Source: CAVVMA01 sp963830715 (GTDB taxonomy: Bacteria; Desulfobacterota; Binatia; Binatales; Binataceae). From it: 64,000 bases of DNA. The DNA lies in NCBI GenBank assembly GCA_963830715.1, contig CAWHNS010000021.1:124001-188000 (forward strand), read 5' to 3'. The notes beneath the pieces are model-generated. The model had not been told where the DNA came from. It was given only the letters and a program-made list of their open reading frames with translations, and searched no databases. This document shows, piece by piece, positions 25,682 through 36,000 of this stretch. A program made the translations under genes and the position numbers. Position 1 is the first letter of the stretch, and each line of letters starts with the position of its first letter.

Positions 25682-28600
25682 ATGCTTAGGCTTTCCTGGC
25701 GCAAAGCGGCGCTCGCGATATTGCCGCTGCTCGCGGCGATCGTTCCATTACCGCGACCGGGGCGCCCGCCGATAACGCACGATGTAGCGGAAGCGATCGC
25801 GCCGGCAGCCGCGCCCGACGCGTCGCAGAGCAATGCCACCCTCCCGCTCTACTTCGAGCCCAACGCGGGACAGACCGACGGGCGCGCGCGATTTCTCTCA
25901 CGCGGCAACGGCTTCACGCTCTTTCTGACCTCCAACGCGGCAGTGATCGCGATGACCCGACGGCCGCCGGCGGAAGTATCGAGAAGACGCGGCAGCCGCC
26001 GGAGGTCTCCGGCGCCGCGGACCGGCCGTTCTCCGCAGTCGGCCGCCGTCAGGATCAGCTTCGAGGGCGCGCGTCCGCACCCCGAGATCGAAGGACTCGA
26101 CCCGCTCGCGGGCCGCGTCAACTACTTTCTGGGTAGTGATCCGACAAAATGGCGCGCTGGCATGCCAGCCTATGCGCGGGTCAGGTACCGCGCCGTGTGG
26201 CCGGGCGTAGATGTGGTCTATTACGGAAGCCGCGGCATCCTCGAATACGACCTGATGGTCGCACCCGGAGCGGATCCCGGCGCGATACGGCTCGGAATCG
26301 AGGGCGCCGACCCCTGGCTCGATTCGGCGGGCGACGTGGTGCTCGGGAGCGCGGCTGGCGAGCTCAGGCTCTGCCGGCTCCGCTTGTACCAGGAAGGCGC
26401 GGACGGGGCGCACCGCGCCGTCAAGGGAAGGTTCGTCCGAATCCGGGCGGCCGCCGGCGGCACAAGTGCGAACACGATCGGACTCGAGGTCGCCCCGGCC
26501 GGCTACGATCGCACGCGCCCGCTGGTGATCGATCCGCAACTCGTCTACGCCACCTACCTGGGCGGCAGCGGCGGCACCTCGCCGGCGGCTTCGTCGATCG
26601 GCGATCAGGCGCTGGACGTCGCGATCGATTCCGCCGGCAACGTCTATCTCACCGGACTTGCCTATTCGACGAATTTTCCTACAACTGTTGGTCCGAGCCT
26701 CGATCCGGGAATCGCGGCCGACACCCCGGTCAGTTTCGTGGCCAGGCTCAATCCGGCGCAAAGCGGGGCGTCTTCGCTGGTGTATTCGACCTTCCTCGGC
26801 GGCAGCGGCAATCCCGACAGCATGGGACTCGACGGCGACGAGGGCCATGGAATCGCGGTCGATGCCTCGGGCCGGGCCTACGTGACCGGTCTGACGTACT
26901 CGGACAATTTTCCCACCACTCCGGGCGCGTTCCAGACCGGCAATCCGCACGACCGGCCCGATGACGACGCGGCGTTCGTCTCGGTTCTCGACCCGACAGG
27001 CTCCAGCCTCGTCTACTCGACCTATCTTGGCGGCCGCGGATACAGCGAGGCGTCGCGGATAGCGCTCGTGCGCGGATGCAAATCGGATTGCGCGGCGTAC
27101 GTCGCGGGAGACACCGGCGCCGGTAACTTTCCCACGCCGAACGGCTTTCAACCCGCGATGCCCGATCGCTACGGCAACGAAGCCGGATTTGTCTCGGTGA
27201 TAACCCCCGACGGGCGCTCGCTCGCCTACTCGACCTTCCTTGGCGGATCGGGAACGCCGAGCGGGGGCGGCGACGGCGCGCTGGGAATCGCGGCGGACTC
27301 GTCGGGCAATGCCTATGTGACCGGCTACACGTCCTCGAAGGATTTCCCGACGCTTCATGCTTTCCAGGCCGGCAACAAGGCCTACCGCGCCGGTGAGGAA
27401 AACGGCTTCGTCGCCAAGCTGAAACCCGCGATTGCCGGAAAAGGCTCGCTGGTCTATTCGAGCTATCTCGGAGGCAGCGGCGCTCCGGTGAATCCCGGCG
27501 ACTTCGGGATCGATATCGATACCGATCCGGCCGGACGCGCCTTCGTGACCGGCCTCGCGACTTCGGCCGACTTTCCCACCACCAAGGGCGCCTTCCAGCG
27601 GGTGAATCGGGCGGCGCGAAGCGGGGGCATGAATGCCTTCGTTTCGGAGGTCGCAACCGGCGGATCATCGCTGCTCTACTCGACTCTGCTGGGCGGAAGC
27701 GGCGGACCACTCGGCGTTTTCGGCGAAGCGGGCGAGGCCGTGAGAGTCGATACGAGCGGGCACGCATTTGTGACGGGAGCCGCCGGCTCGACCGATTTTC
27801 CGACCACCGCCGGCGCCTGCCAGCCCGCGAATCGAAGCGCGCGGAGCGCGTTCAACGCGTTCGTCACCGAGCTTAATCCCGCCGCGCCCGCACCCGGCGC
27901 GCAACTGGTCTTCTCGACCTACTTCGGGGGCAGCGTTTCGGACGACGGCGAGGGTCTGGCGCTCGATCGATCGGGAAACATCTACGTTTCCGGCTATGCA
28001 CAGTCCGACGATCTGCCGATCACCTTCCTGACCGCCTACCAGGCTGAGAAAGTCGCGCCATCCAGTCAGGCCAGCGCCTTCCTGGCCGAGATCAATCCGG
28101 CCTCCGGATGCCCCGCCATTGCAGTAAGTCCGGCAACGATCAACTTCGCGAGCGTGGGAGTCGGCACGCCCGCCGTCACTCGCAACCTGGTCGTCAAGAG
28201 CACCGGCAAGGCGCCGCTCGAAGGGAGCATCGGACCGTTGGCGGCGCCGTTTTCCGTGGTGGGCAACCCGGGGGTGTTCAGCCTCGATCCCGGCCACAGC
28301 CTGACGGTGCAAGTGCAGTTCAATCCGCAATCGGCGGGCACGTTTCAGCAGGCGATCCTGATTGCCAGCGACGACGAGAGCCATCCGAATGTATCGGTCC
28401 AGGTCAGCGGCGTCGGCGCACCGGGCATTTTGTCGGTTCCCGCGAAGCTGGATTTCGGCGCCGTCGGCGTCGGCAAAAGCAAGACCGCAGGGCTGGTCCT
28501 GAAAGACGTCGGACTCGGCGTGCTCACGGGCAATGTCGATACCAGCGGGCTATCGGCGCCATTTGCGGTTGTATCGGGAGCGGGGCCGTTTTCATTGTCC

Positions 28601-28738
28601 GCCGGCAAGACTCTGATGGTGACAATTCGATTCTCCCCGACTTCGGCGACGACCACCACGCAGAGCATCGTTATAACCACCACGAGCTCGGCGCCGCCGA
28701 AGCGGACCACGGTATCGGTCACGGGGAAGGGGATGTGA
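25682..28738 (+). CDS. Secreted SBBP-repeat beta-propeller protein
   Basis: The ATG at 25682 is chosen because it begins a signal peptide (KAALAILPLLAAIVPLP); the frame is open from 25592. The 1,018-residue product has an N-terminal domain with LYFEPNAGQTDGRARFLSRG and YYGSRGILEYDLMVAPGADP, as in DUF7948 proteins. At least seven SBBP-type repeats follow, each with SLVYSTFLGGSG and a paired DFPTT turn. A C-terminal pair of choice-of-anchor D domains (INFASVGVGTPAVTRNLVVK) resembles that of the protein at 9440. It is probably exported or surface-bound; the ligand is unknown. Confidence 0.82.
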   Translation: MLRLSWRKAALAILPLLAAIVPLPRPGRPPITHDVAEAIAPAAAPDASQSNATLPLYFEPNAGQTDGRARFLSRGNGFTLFLTSNAAVIAMTRRPPAEVSRRRGSRRRSPAPRTGRSPQSAAVRISFEGARPHPEIEGLDPLAGRVNYFLGSDPTKWRAGMPAYARVRYRAVWPGVDVVYYGSRGILEYDLMVAPGADPGAIRLGIEGADPWLDSAGDVVLGSAAGELRLCRLRLYQEGADGAHRAVKGRFVRIRAAAGGTSANTIGLEVAPAGYDRTRPLVIDPQLVYATYLGGSGGTSPAASSIGDQALDVAIDSAGNVYLTGLAYSTNFPTTVGPSLDPGIAADTPVSFVARLNPAQSGASSLVYSTFLGGSGNPDSMGLDGDEGHGIAVDASGRAYVTGLTYSDNFPTTPGAFQTGNPHDRPDDDAAFVSVLDPTGSSLVYSTYLGGRGYSEASRIALVRGCKSDCAAYVAGDTGAGNFPTPNGFQPAMPDRYGNEAGFVSVITPDGRSLAYSTFLGGSGTPSGGGDGALGIAADSSGNAYVTGYTSSKDFPTLHAFQAGNKAYRAGEENGFVAKLKPAIAGKGSLVYSSYLGGSGAPVNPGDFGIDIDTDPAGRAFVTGLATSADFPTTKGAFQRVNRAARSGGMNAFVSEVATGGSSLLYSTLLGGSGGPLGVFGEAGEAVRVDTSGHAFVTGAAGSTDFPTTAGACQPANRSARSAFNAFVTELNPAAPAPGAQLVFSTYFGGSVSDDGEGLALDRSGNIYVSGYAQSDDLPITFLTAYQAEKVAPSSQASAFLAEINPASGCPAIAVSPATINFASVGVGTPAVTRNLVVKSTGKAPLEGSIGPLAAPFSVVGNPGVFSLDPGHSLTVQVQFNPQSAGTFQQAILIASDDESHPNVSVQVSGVGAPGILSVPAKLDFGAVGVGKSKTAGLVLKDVGLGVLTGNVDTSGLSAPFAVVSGAGPFSLSAGKTLMVTIRFSPTSATTTTQSIVITTTSSAPPKRTTVSVTGKGM

Positions 28739-28776
28739 GGGTGCCGGAGTGGATGCGGCGGCGGGCGAGGTTGGTT

Positions 28777-30075
28777 TCATCCTTCGAGATCCAGCGCCCG
28801 GAGCGCGAGGCCGCGCGCAACCGAGGTAAACTCGTCGCCGGTCCGAATCCGATCTTCTCCGAAGCGCGTCTCGAATATTCTCCGCACTGCCGGGACGAAC
28901 GATGATCCTCCGGTCAGAAATACGCGATCGACGCTGGCCGGAGCCATCGCGCTGTGCGCCATCAGGCGATCGACGCATTCCGCGATCGCCTTGAGCTCGG
29001 GCGCGATCCACTTTTCGAACTCGTCACGCGCGACGCGCTTCTCGATCGCGACCGGCCCGTCGGCGAATGCGAATATGCTATCGGTCGCGGTCGACAATTC
29101 GGCCTTGGTGCGCTCGACGGCCTTGAAAAGCAGGTAGCCCAGGTCGTTGCTCACGACGTGGATCAGCGCCTCGATTTTCCCGGGTTCGAGCGCCGCAATC
29201 CGCAGCTCCTTGAGCTTGAGCATCGTGGCAGGCGCCTTCATAAAGGAAAGTTGATGCCATCGCTCGAAGTTGAAATAGATCGGATTCGGAATCGGAAGCA
29301 CGCGCCCGTAGGCCGATCGATACTTCGATCCGCGCCCCAGCTCCGGCACGACGACGTGGCGCAAAATCTCGCGATCGAACGCGTCGCCCGCAATCGCGAC
29401 GCCGTCGTTGCCCAGGATCTGATAACCGATATGCGCGCGCGGGCCGCGTGCGGGTGAAATCCGCAGTAGTGAAAAGTCGCTGGTGCCGCCGCCGAAGTCT
29501 CCGATCAGCACCACTTCCTCGCGATCGATCCGCCGGCCGTAATGATACGCCGCGGCGACCGGTTCATACTCGAAGACCACCCGATCGAAGCCCGCTCGCT
29601 TGAGCGCGACTTCGAGCCGCGCTTCGGCCAGGCGCTCATCGCTTGCATTGACGGCGGAAGAGAAGTGTACCGGCCGCCCGACTACGGCGCTCTTGCCGAG
29701 CGTCCCGAGACAGGCGTCGGCCTCCATCCTGAGCGGGACGAGAATCAGCGCCGCGAGGTCCTCCAGCCGATAAGTACGCTCGAAAATGACGGTCGATTGA
29801 AAGCCGCGGTCGGCAAGGAAACTCTTGAGCGACTGGATCAGGCGCCCCGCACCGCCCGCCGCCAGATACTCGCGAATCGCACTCGGCCCGGCGAACGAGT
29901 GCTCACCTCCGCGCTCGTCGGCAAGCTCCGGCTCAGAATTGAAGAACAGGATCGAACGAAAGGTCTCCGTCGATTCGGCGCCGTCGGCGAACTTCGCAAG
30001 CACCGGTTCGTCGCCGGCGCCGGCCACGCAGAGCGCGCTGTTGGTAGTGCCGAAATCAAGCCCTACGCCCGGCAA
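28777..30075 (-). CDS. Hsp70-family ATPase, YegD-like
   Basis: The 432-residue protein is an Hsp70 nucleotide-binding fold without a DnaK substrate-binding domain. It shows the phosphate motif GLDFGTTNSALCVAG, the second phosphate motif IGDFGGGTSDFSLLRI and the adenosine motif FLTGGSSFVPAVRRIF. This is the YegD type, whose client is unknown. A TTG at 30075 is the start, with AGGAGA seven bases before it. It lies convergent to the SBBP gene with 38 bases between stops. Confidence 0.88.
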   Translation of the reverse strand: MPGVGLDFGTTNSALCVAGAGDEPVLAKFADGAESTETFRSILFFNSEPELADERGGEHSFAGPSAIREYLAAGGAGRLIQSLKSFLADRGFQSTVIFERTYRLEDLAALILVPLRMEADACLGTLGKSAVVGRPVHFSSAVNASDERLAEARLEVALKRAGFDRVVFEYEPVAAAYHYGRRIDREEVVLIGDFGGGTSDFSLLRISPARGPRAHIGYQILGNDGVAIAGDAFDREILRHVVVPELGRGSKYRSAYGRVLPIPNPIYFNFERWHQLSFMKAPATMLKLKELRIAALEPGKIEALIHVVSNDLGYLLFKAVERTKAELSTATDSIFAFADGPVAIEKRVARDEFEKWIAPELKAIAECVDRLMAHSAMAPASVDRVFLTGGSSFVPAVRRIFETRFGEDRIRTGDEFTSVARGLALRALDLEG

Positions 30076-30127
30076 GATTGACTCTCCTGCGATGGTTCAT
30101 CTTCGGAAGGGCTGACAGAATGAGTCG

Positions 30128-30196
30128 CCGGCGGGACGGCCGGCGCTACTTCCAGACAGCTTCACTCCTTCTGAAGTAGGACCGGCGTCCCGCCGG
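30128..30196. repeat. Large imperfect inverted repeat
   Basis: The left arm GGCGGGACGGCCGGCGCTAC is matched by a right arm ending ACCGGCGTCCCGCC around a loop of about 25 bases. Arms pair over roughly 20 bases with two mismatches or gaps. Similar GC-rich hairpins containing CCGGCGTCCCGCCGG occur as dispersed intergenic repeats in many high-GC genomes. It could act as a transcription stop or REP-like element. Confidence 0.6.
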
Positions 30197-30207
30197 TCAT
30201 TCCCAGA

Positions 30208-30331
30208 CGAATCGCTGCGCGTAGATTCTTCGCCGTTGGCTGTCGCCTCAGCTCAGAATGACATTGGACGGTTCCTGGCTTGTCATGCTGAGGTGAGCGG
30301 AGCGAAGCCGAAGGATCCACGCGAAGCGATT
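30208..30331 (+). repeat. Dispersed palindromic intergenic repeat, copy 1
   Basis: The element begins CGAATCGCTGCGCGTAGATT and ends ACGCGAAGCGATTT, with internal blocks CCTCAGCTCAGAATGACA and CTGAGGTGAGCGGAGCGAAG. Its two ends are inverted repeats of one another. The second copy, at 38170-38295, is in the opposite orientation and about 80 percent identical by eye. The motif TCAGAATGACA next to a GAGCGAAGC block is a widespread type of intergenic repeat. Confidence 0.8.
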
Positions 30332-30357
30332 TATTATCTGTCGGTCCCTCACCCCAA

Positions 30358-30380
30358 CCCTCTCCCATCTTTGGGAGAGG
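30358..30380. repeat. Short perfect hairpin (CCTCTCCCA/TGGGAGAGG)
   Basis: CCTCTCCCA-TCTTT-GGGAGAGG folds into an eight- to nine-base stem with a tiny loop. Together with the preceding CCCTCACCCCAAC it matches a hairpin type seen between genes in many bacterial genomes. It lacks a T tract, so a terminator role is doubtful. Confidence 0.6.
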
Positions 30381-30546
30381 GCTTACAGAAGGAATCTCTT
30401 CGCGTAGATTTCCTTCGGCTTCCCTCAAAAAACCGGCCCTCCTCACGCCAACCTCCGTGAGCCGCACACAATCCCGATCCGGTCGCCGCTTGTCAAGATT
30501 GACGGTTTTCAAATACAGATCGATGCGGTGGAGGAGGAGAAGTACG

Positions 30547-31278
30547 TTGGCACAAATGACAACTCGCGATATCACGTTCCCTTCCGCGAGCGGCCGTCCG
30601 ATGCGCGCTGCGATTGCTGCCCATGACGACGAACGCTCGCGGCCCGGCGTGATCGTTATCCACGAGATCTTCGGGCTTAACGACGACATCCGGCGGATCA
30701 CTGCGCGGGTTGGCGACTTGGGCTACGTTGCGCTTGCGCCGGATCTCTACGATGGGCGCGGGATGCGCACGCTGTGCATTGCGCGGACGATGATGGCGTT
30801 GCGCAGCGGCAAGGGTGATGCGTTCGAGGACCTTGAAGCCGCGCGAACTTTTCTCCAGAAGCAACCGAATGTGGACGGGTCGAAGATCGGCGTGATCGGC
30901 TTCTGCATGGGCGGTGGATTCGCGCTGCTGATGGCCGTGCGCGCGCCGCTTGGCGCGGCCGCGGTTTTCTATGGCGACGTGCCTAAAACCGCGGAAGGGT
31001 TGCGCGGCGTCTGTCCCGTAGCCGCGGGCTACGGCGGCCGCGATCGGTTATTCGCCTCGCAAGGCGAACGGCTCGAAAAGCTCCTTACCGAGATGGGAAT
31101 CGATCACGACGTGAAGATCTATCCCGAGGCCGGGCACAGCTTCATGAGCCAGAACACAGGCGTGATGGCGACCATCGGCGCTTGGGGGCCGATGAAGGTC
31201 GGATACAACGCCGCGGCCGCCGAGGACAGTTGGGCGCGCATCGCGGCGTTCTTCGGGCGCCATCTCGGCGGCGCCTGA
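30547..31278 (+). CDS. Dienelactone hydrolase family protein
   Basis: This 243-residue alpha/beta hydrolase shows the family marks VIVIHEIFGLNDDIR, nucleophile Cys in VIGFCMGGGFALLMA (near residue 123), Asp in GYGGRDRLF and His in PEAGHSFMS. Dienelactone hydrolases open lactone rings in aromatic degradation, but most homologues outside such clusters act on unknown esters. A TTG at 30547 is the start because GGAGGAGGAG ends six bases before it; ATG at 30556 is too far. Confidence 0.88.
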   Translation: MAQMTTRDITFPSASGRPMRAAIAAHDDERSRPGVIVIHEIFGLNDDIRRITARVGDLGYVALAPDLYDGRGMRTLCIARTMMALRSGKGDAFEDLEAARTFLQKQPNVDGSKIGVIGFCMGGGFALLMAVRAPLGAAAVFYGDVPKTAEGLRGVCPVAAGYGGRDRLFASQGERLEKLLTEMGIDHDVKIYPEAGHSFMSQNTGVMATIGAWGPMKVGYNAAAAEDSWARIAAFFGRHLGGA

Positions 31279-31283
31279 CCTGC

Positions 31284-31520
31284 TCAACTTTTTCGCTGGG
31301 GACCCGAGGGAGGAACCGTACCGAATTCCTGAGTGGAGGGGCGCAGATATTCGATTCCTGGAATTCCGCGTTTCGTCTCGTCGTCGAACAGGACCGACAC
31401 CACGCCGTAAATTCCGACCAATATCCAGAACGCGCCAACGCCCGCCGGCGGCCACAACGCCGTAGAGGCCATCATCATCAGCCAAATCACCAGGTCCTGT
31501 GCGAGCTGCAGTTCCTGCAT
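31284..31520 (-). CDS. Small two-helix membrane protein
   Basis: The 78-residue product has two hydrophobic segments (DLVIWLMMMASTALW and VGAFWILVGIYGVVSVLF) and a polar tail (DDETKRGIPGIEYLRPS). No named family is apparent. It ends six bases from the dienelactone hydrolase stop on the opposite strand. Confidence 0.6.
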   Translation of the reverse strand: MQELQLAQDLVIWLMMMASTALWPPAGVGAFWILVGIYGVVSVLFDDETKRGIPGIEYLRPSTQEFGTVPPSGPQRKS

Positions 31521-31605
31521 CGCTCCCCGCCTCCCCTCGGAATCATCCTAGCACCCCGGAGGCTCACCACTCCAAGACCGGCAGCCGCGAGCGAGACGCG
31601 ATGCT

Positions 31606-33084
31606 CTAGCCCTTGGTGGCGCCTGGCTCCAGCTCCACGCCGAGCGGCACCAGGATGCGGACGACCATGTTGTAGAACGCGACGTTCTGGACCAGCTCCA
31701 GGAGGCGGCGGTTGTCGAGGAACGCGCGCAACGCGTCAAAGGTCGCATCGCTCACCTTCACGCTCGTGGTCGCCTCGACCGCGTAGCGCATCACGGCGCG
31801 CTCGTGATCGTCGAAGACTCCGGCGCGCTCGAAATCGGCGAGGCGCTCGAGCTTTTCGCGCGGCAATCCCACTCGAAGTCCGATATTCCAGTGATGAACG
31901 AACTCGTACTCGGCGTTGGTCAGGCGCCCGACGGTCAGGATGGCAAGCTCGCGAAGCTTCGGATCGAGCGCGGTGCGGTTTCGCAGATGGCCGCCCAATG
32001 AGACGAAGCGCTTCAGAAGGTTCGGCGTGTGCGCGAGAGTGCGAAAGATGTTGCCGACCGGCTGTCCGCGTTCCTCGGCGAGCCGGTCGAAAATTTCACG
32101 ATCGGCTTCGGGGAGGTCTTCACGATTGAGATACGGTACTCGGGCCATTTGTTGAACCTCGTCTGCTATCGGCGCGTGCGGCGCTTCCCGGGGCGCGCCG
32201 GCTCTGCGATCGTCTTTCAGCTTTTCGGCCTTTGGTTTCTCGATCGGCTTCGGGGGCGGCTTGGACGAGGGCCTGTCAGCTACGGCGACCGGAACCGGCC
32301 GGGTCGTCGCCTCACCGTACAGCCGCCATCCGACCATTGCCACTGCGCCCAGCAGGATGAAAACCGCGACCAGCGTCCAGGGGCTGCCGATCGGCACGGG
32401 CTGCGATTCCTTGCGGATAGCGTCGAGGTCGAAGAGGTGCTGTGCGCCGGAGGGTGGGCTGGCGACGCTGACTATGCTGGCATTGCGGAAGTAGGCGTGG
32501 CCGGTGTTCAGGCTCGCGTACCCTCCCAGCCGCAATGCCACATCGAGGTCGGCGCCGAGCCGCCCGACCTTCAAGTAGAGGCCGAGCGTGGTCCAGTCGG
32601 TCGTACCCTTGAGCTCTTGCGAGGAGATTCCATCCTCCAGGACGCTGATAGTGACGCCGGTCTCCTTGCTCCCGACGCCCTCGGCGCGCGCGTCCACGCT
32701 CATGTAGTACCATCCGGCGGGCAGACTCAGGCTCTGCTCCCATCGCGCGTCGTTGGGCTCTGCGCTATCGACTTCAAGCTCACCCGGATTCGCGCCCGAC
32801 GGAGCTGTCCATTGATAGGTGGTAACCTCCGGCTTCTGATCCCATGACTCGGTGCGCCATTCATCGGCGGCGCTTCCCGCTCCCTTGGCGAAACTGCCAT
32901 TGATCAGGAAATTCTTTCCCCCGGCCGCTGGCGCAGCGGCGGGTGCGCCCGTCACTGTGACGCCCGTTGCGGCGGTTGGCGCCGGAGCGGCGAGCGCGAC
33001 CGCGCAAACGCCGATCGCAGCGGCTGCCGCGGCGATCGGAATCAACAGGCGCAGCCGGGCGATTCCCGCTCTCGCTCCGATCAT
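31606..33084 (-). CDS. Membrane-anchored beta-sandwich protein fused to an AhpD-like domain
   Basis: From ATG 33084 the frame encodes a signal peptide (LLIPIAAAAAAIGVCAVALA), a beta-sandwich resembling carbohydrate-binding modules (FLINGSFAKGAGSAADEW to about residue 225), a helix (WTLVAVFILLGAVAMVGW) and a Lys/Pro-rich linker. The last 180 residues form a complete carboxymuconolactone decarboxylase/AhpD-like domain (ELAILTVGRLTNAEYEFVHH), a domain normally encoded alone. An ATG at 32148 with GAGGT eight bases upstream could start it as a separate gene, and a TAG in the next frame lies just before that. A one-base indel may have fused two genes. The start follows the glycosyltransferase stop by two bases. 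Confidence 0.72.
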   Translation of the reverse strand: MIGARAGIARLRLLIPIAAAAAAIGVCAVALAAPAPTAATGVTVTGAPAAAPAAGGKNFLINGSFAKGAGSAADEWRTESWDQKPEVTTYQWTAPSGANPGELEVDSAEPNDARWEQSLSLPAGWYYMSVDARAEGVGSKETGVTISVLEDGISSQELKGTTDWTTLGLYLKVGRLGADLDVALRLGGYASLNTGHAYFRNASIVSVASPPSGAQHLFDLDAIRKESQPVPIGSPWTLVAVFILLGAVAMVGWRLYGEATTRPVPVAVADRPSSKPPPKPIEKPKAEKLKDDRRAGAPREAPHAPIADEVQQMARVPYLNREDLPEADREIFDRLAEERGQPVGNIFRTLAHTPNLLKRFVSLGGHLRNRTALDPKLRELAILTVGRLTNAEYEFVHHWNIGLRVGLPREKLERLADFERAGVFDDHERAVMRYAVEATTSVKVSDATFDALRAFLDNRRLLELVQNVAFYNMVVRILVPLGVELEPGATKG

Positions 33085-33086
33085 CC

Positions 33087-36000
33087 TCAGATCCAGGATC
33101 GAAGACCCCCGGCCTGGAGCCACATCCGGGCGTAGTATCCGGAACGTTCGATCGGCAGCCCAACCCACACCGGAAAATAGTAAACGAATACTGCGAGCCC
33201 GACTGCGGCAAAGGCCGCGCAGGTGAACTTGCCGGCGTATCGCGGCTCGCGCAGCAGCGTCGCCACGTAGCCCGCCGCCATAGCGAGAAAGCCGACCGCG
33301 CCCCAGGCGTCCCCAAGCCCAAGGTAAAAGACCGGTGCGAGCGTGAGCAGCAGCGCAAGATGCTCCCAGGGCTGCCCGCCGTCATTCCAGCATTCGGCGA
33401 GCACCGCCGCGAGCGCAAGATATGCGAGATAGATCGAGCCCATGTAGTGATACAGGAACAGCGTGCGTCCGATCGGAGCCCACATACAGAGGTAGCCCAG
33501 ATATCCGATCACCAGGAACGGGCGCCACAGCGATCGGCGCTCGAACGCCTGCACCGCGATAATCGCGATCGCGGTGAACCCTCCCCACCACAAGGCGGGA
33601 TTGCCGCCGCCCCAGATGGTCATTACGTCGCCGGTGGGGGGAAAATTCTGCCAGTAGGCCACCGGGCGGAGCATCAGCGGCCAGCTCCACCATGGCGAGG
33701 AATACGGATGAGTCGCCGAGGCGACGCTCGCCTCGTACCCCAGGACGTCGCTGTAGTAGCGGAACAGGTCGGCGATTCCACCCCACCATCCGAGCAGGAA
33801 ATGCGGAATGAAGATCGCGATGTAAACCGCAGCGCTGATCGCACCGGTCAGCAGGATTGCTCCGCCGACGCGCGGGTAACGCTGCGGATCTCCGTAGCGG
33901 GCGCGCCGCGAGTGCCAACTTGTAGCTGGCTCCCACAAAATGTAGATGAGGAAGCCGGTCACCAGCAGAAAGGTGATCGCCGGGACATAGAGCTTGGATC
34001 CGAGGCACAGTCCGAGAAAGAGGCCCATCCAGGCCAGTGTCCGGCGCCGGTCGAGCGGATCGGACGTCTCCAGGAACCGGAACAGCATCAGATAGGAGCA
34101 GGCTGCGAAGGTCACGTAAACGATGTCGAGCACGGCAATCCGCGAGTTGACCAGGAACATCCCGTCGCCAAGCACGAACGCGGCCGCCAGTACTGCGGCC
34201 AACCGCGAATGCAGCATCCGCCGGCCGAGCAGATAGGTGACTCCCACCAGCGCGGTCCCGAGCATCGCGTTGCTCATTCGCCAGGCGAACGGATGATCGC
34301 CGAACAGCCAGATGCCAAGCGCTATCAGCAGCTTGGCGAGCGGCGGATGGGGATCGAGGAAGGGCTCGCCGTGCAGGTAGTGGCGAGCCTGTCCGACGAA
34401 GTGAACCTCGTCGAATACGATCTCGGCGGGCCGCCCCAGACGCCAGAAACGAGTCATGGCGGCGCACGCGACGAGGGTCGCCAGCGCGATCGTGTCGGCG
34501 CGAAGCCATGCGAGCGGCGTGCTTGCCCGCCGCTCTTCGGCGGGACGAGACTCAACGGCCGCCGCCGACGCCAATCGCAACCGCGCGATCAGCGTCTGGA
34601 TTCCGGCTTCGGCGCGCGCCGCCGCGACCCCGCCTCCGGCTGCGCCCCCGCCGCCAGCCGCTCGTTGGCCAATCACGGTTCGCTGGCCGGCAACGGCGCG
34701 CTCGGACGCGGCCGCTTGCTGCGGCACGGCCTCGGCCTCCTCGGCCGCGGCAAGTTCGGTTTCCTCCACCTCCTCCTCGATCGAGGGCCTGAGCCCGTAA
34801 CCGGCCGCTACGCCGAGCGCTACCAGGTTGATCGCCGAGATTACCATCGCGAAACTGTCGCGCGCGTCCATGAAGACCTTCGGGCTCTCCAGAACTTTCT
34901 TGACGTAGGCAAGGTTGCAGAGCAGCGTCACCGAAGTCGCGGCAAAGACGCCCAGCATCATCGGATTTTCAAGCGCGATCGGAATCAGGAACACCAGGCA
35001 CGGATACATGTATCGCTCGTGCATCCGGGGCGCGAGCATGAACGAGCCGAACACAACCAGGAAGCTGCAATAGAAGAAGTTCTGCACCGATGGCTTGCGC
35101 CACAAGATCCACGCGATAAAAGCATAGACGCCCGCGAGCAGCGTCATTCCCAGCGTGAAGCACGATATGCCGAGCACCGTGGTGGTGTCGGGCGCACGCA
35201 GGCCGGCCACTAGCGCAATCAGGTTGAAGGCGTTAACCGAGGTTTCGTGGTAGTAGGAAGTCGTGCTCACATAGAGCGAAGGCAGCCAGTTCCAGGAGTG
35301 AGCAAGCTGGAAGGGCGCGACGGTGATTATCGCTGCCGCCACGAAGGCGAGCGCGCCGCGCCACCATTGATCGAACGTACCCTTGACCAGCGTCCACAGG
35401 CCGAGCACCGGCAGGAACAGCAACACCTGCGGCTTGACCAGGAAGCCCAGCGCCGCGAGCGCCCATCCAAGCTCGAACTCTCCGTCGATTACCGAGATGA
35501 CGCACAGGAACATCATCAACGCCGATACGGAATCGCTCTGCCCCCACACCACGCTCTCGAAGAGCATCCCCGGATTGAGCGCGACCATCAGCATCGCCGC
35601 AAACGAAAGCGTGAGACTCGCCGAGCGCCTGACATAGGCGAACGCGACCAGCGCGAGCAGGAAATCCGCGACCAGCGCCGGACTTTCGGTCATTTGGCGA
35701 AAGGCTTCCCCGCCAACGCCCGCGAGCCCACCGATCGCGCCGACGAACCATAGCGCATAGAGGTATCCGGGCGGGTAATCCAGGAAATATCCTTCCTGAT
35801 ACATCCGCGCGGGACCGACCTCCACCATCCGGCCCGCCCACGCCTGGTAGGTGCCCACGTCGATACCGAAGCCGGGAAGGAGCGGCAGCACCATCTCCTT
35901 GACCAGCCAGATCGCGGTCAGCGTAAGGAGCGCATAGAAAAGCCCCGAGTCGGGCTTGTCCAGTATCGGCTTTAGGTAGAGATATATCGCGTAGCCCACC

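Larger units (their letters stand above)
30076..30546. other. Intergenic region with several inverted repeats
   Basis: No coding sequence is convincing here. The stretch carries a large imperfect hairpin (30128-30196), a dispersed palindromic element (30208-30331), a short perfect hairpin (30358-30380) and a partial further piece of the dispersed element (about 30392-30425). It separates the divergently transcribed Hsp70-like and dienelactone hydrolase genes, so promoters for both must lie within it. Confidence 0.7.

Noticed and set aside
25898..27358. A 486-codon minus-strand frame
   Set aside because: It is antisense to the SBBP-repeat protein and its apparent repeats only mirror that gene's repeats.
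32967..35213. A 748-codon plus-strand frame
   Set aside because: It lies opposite the glycosyltransferase and is very rich in Arg, Glu and Gln with no motif, as expected for an antisense shadow of a membrane protein.
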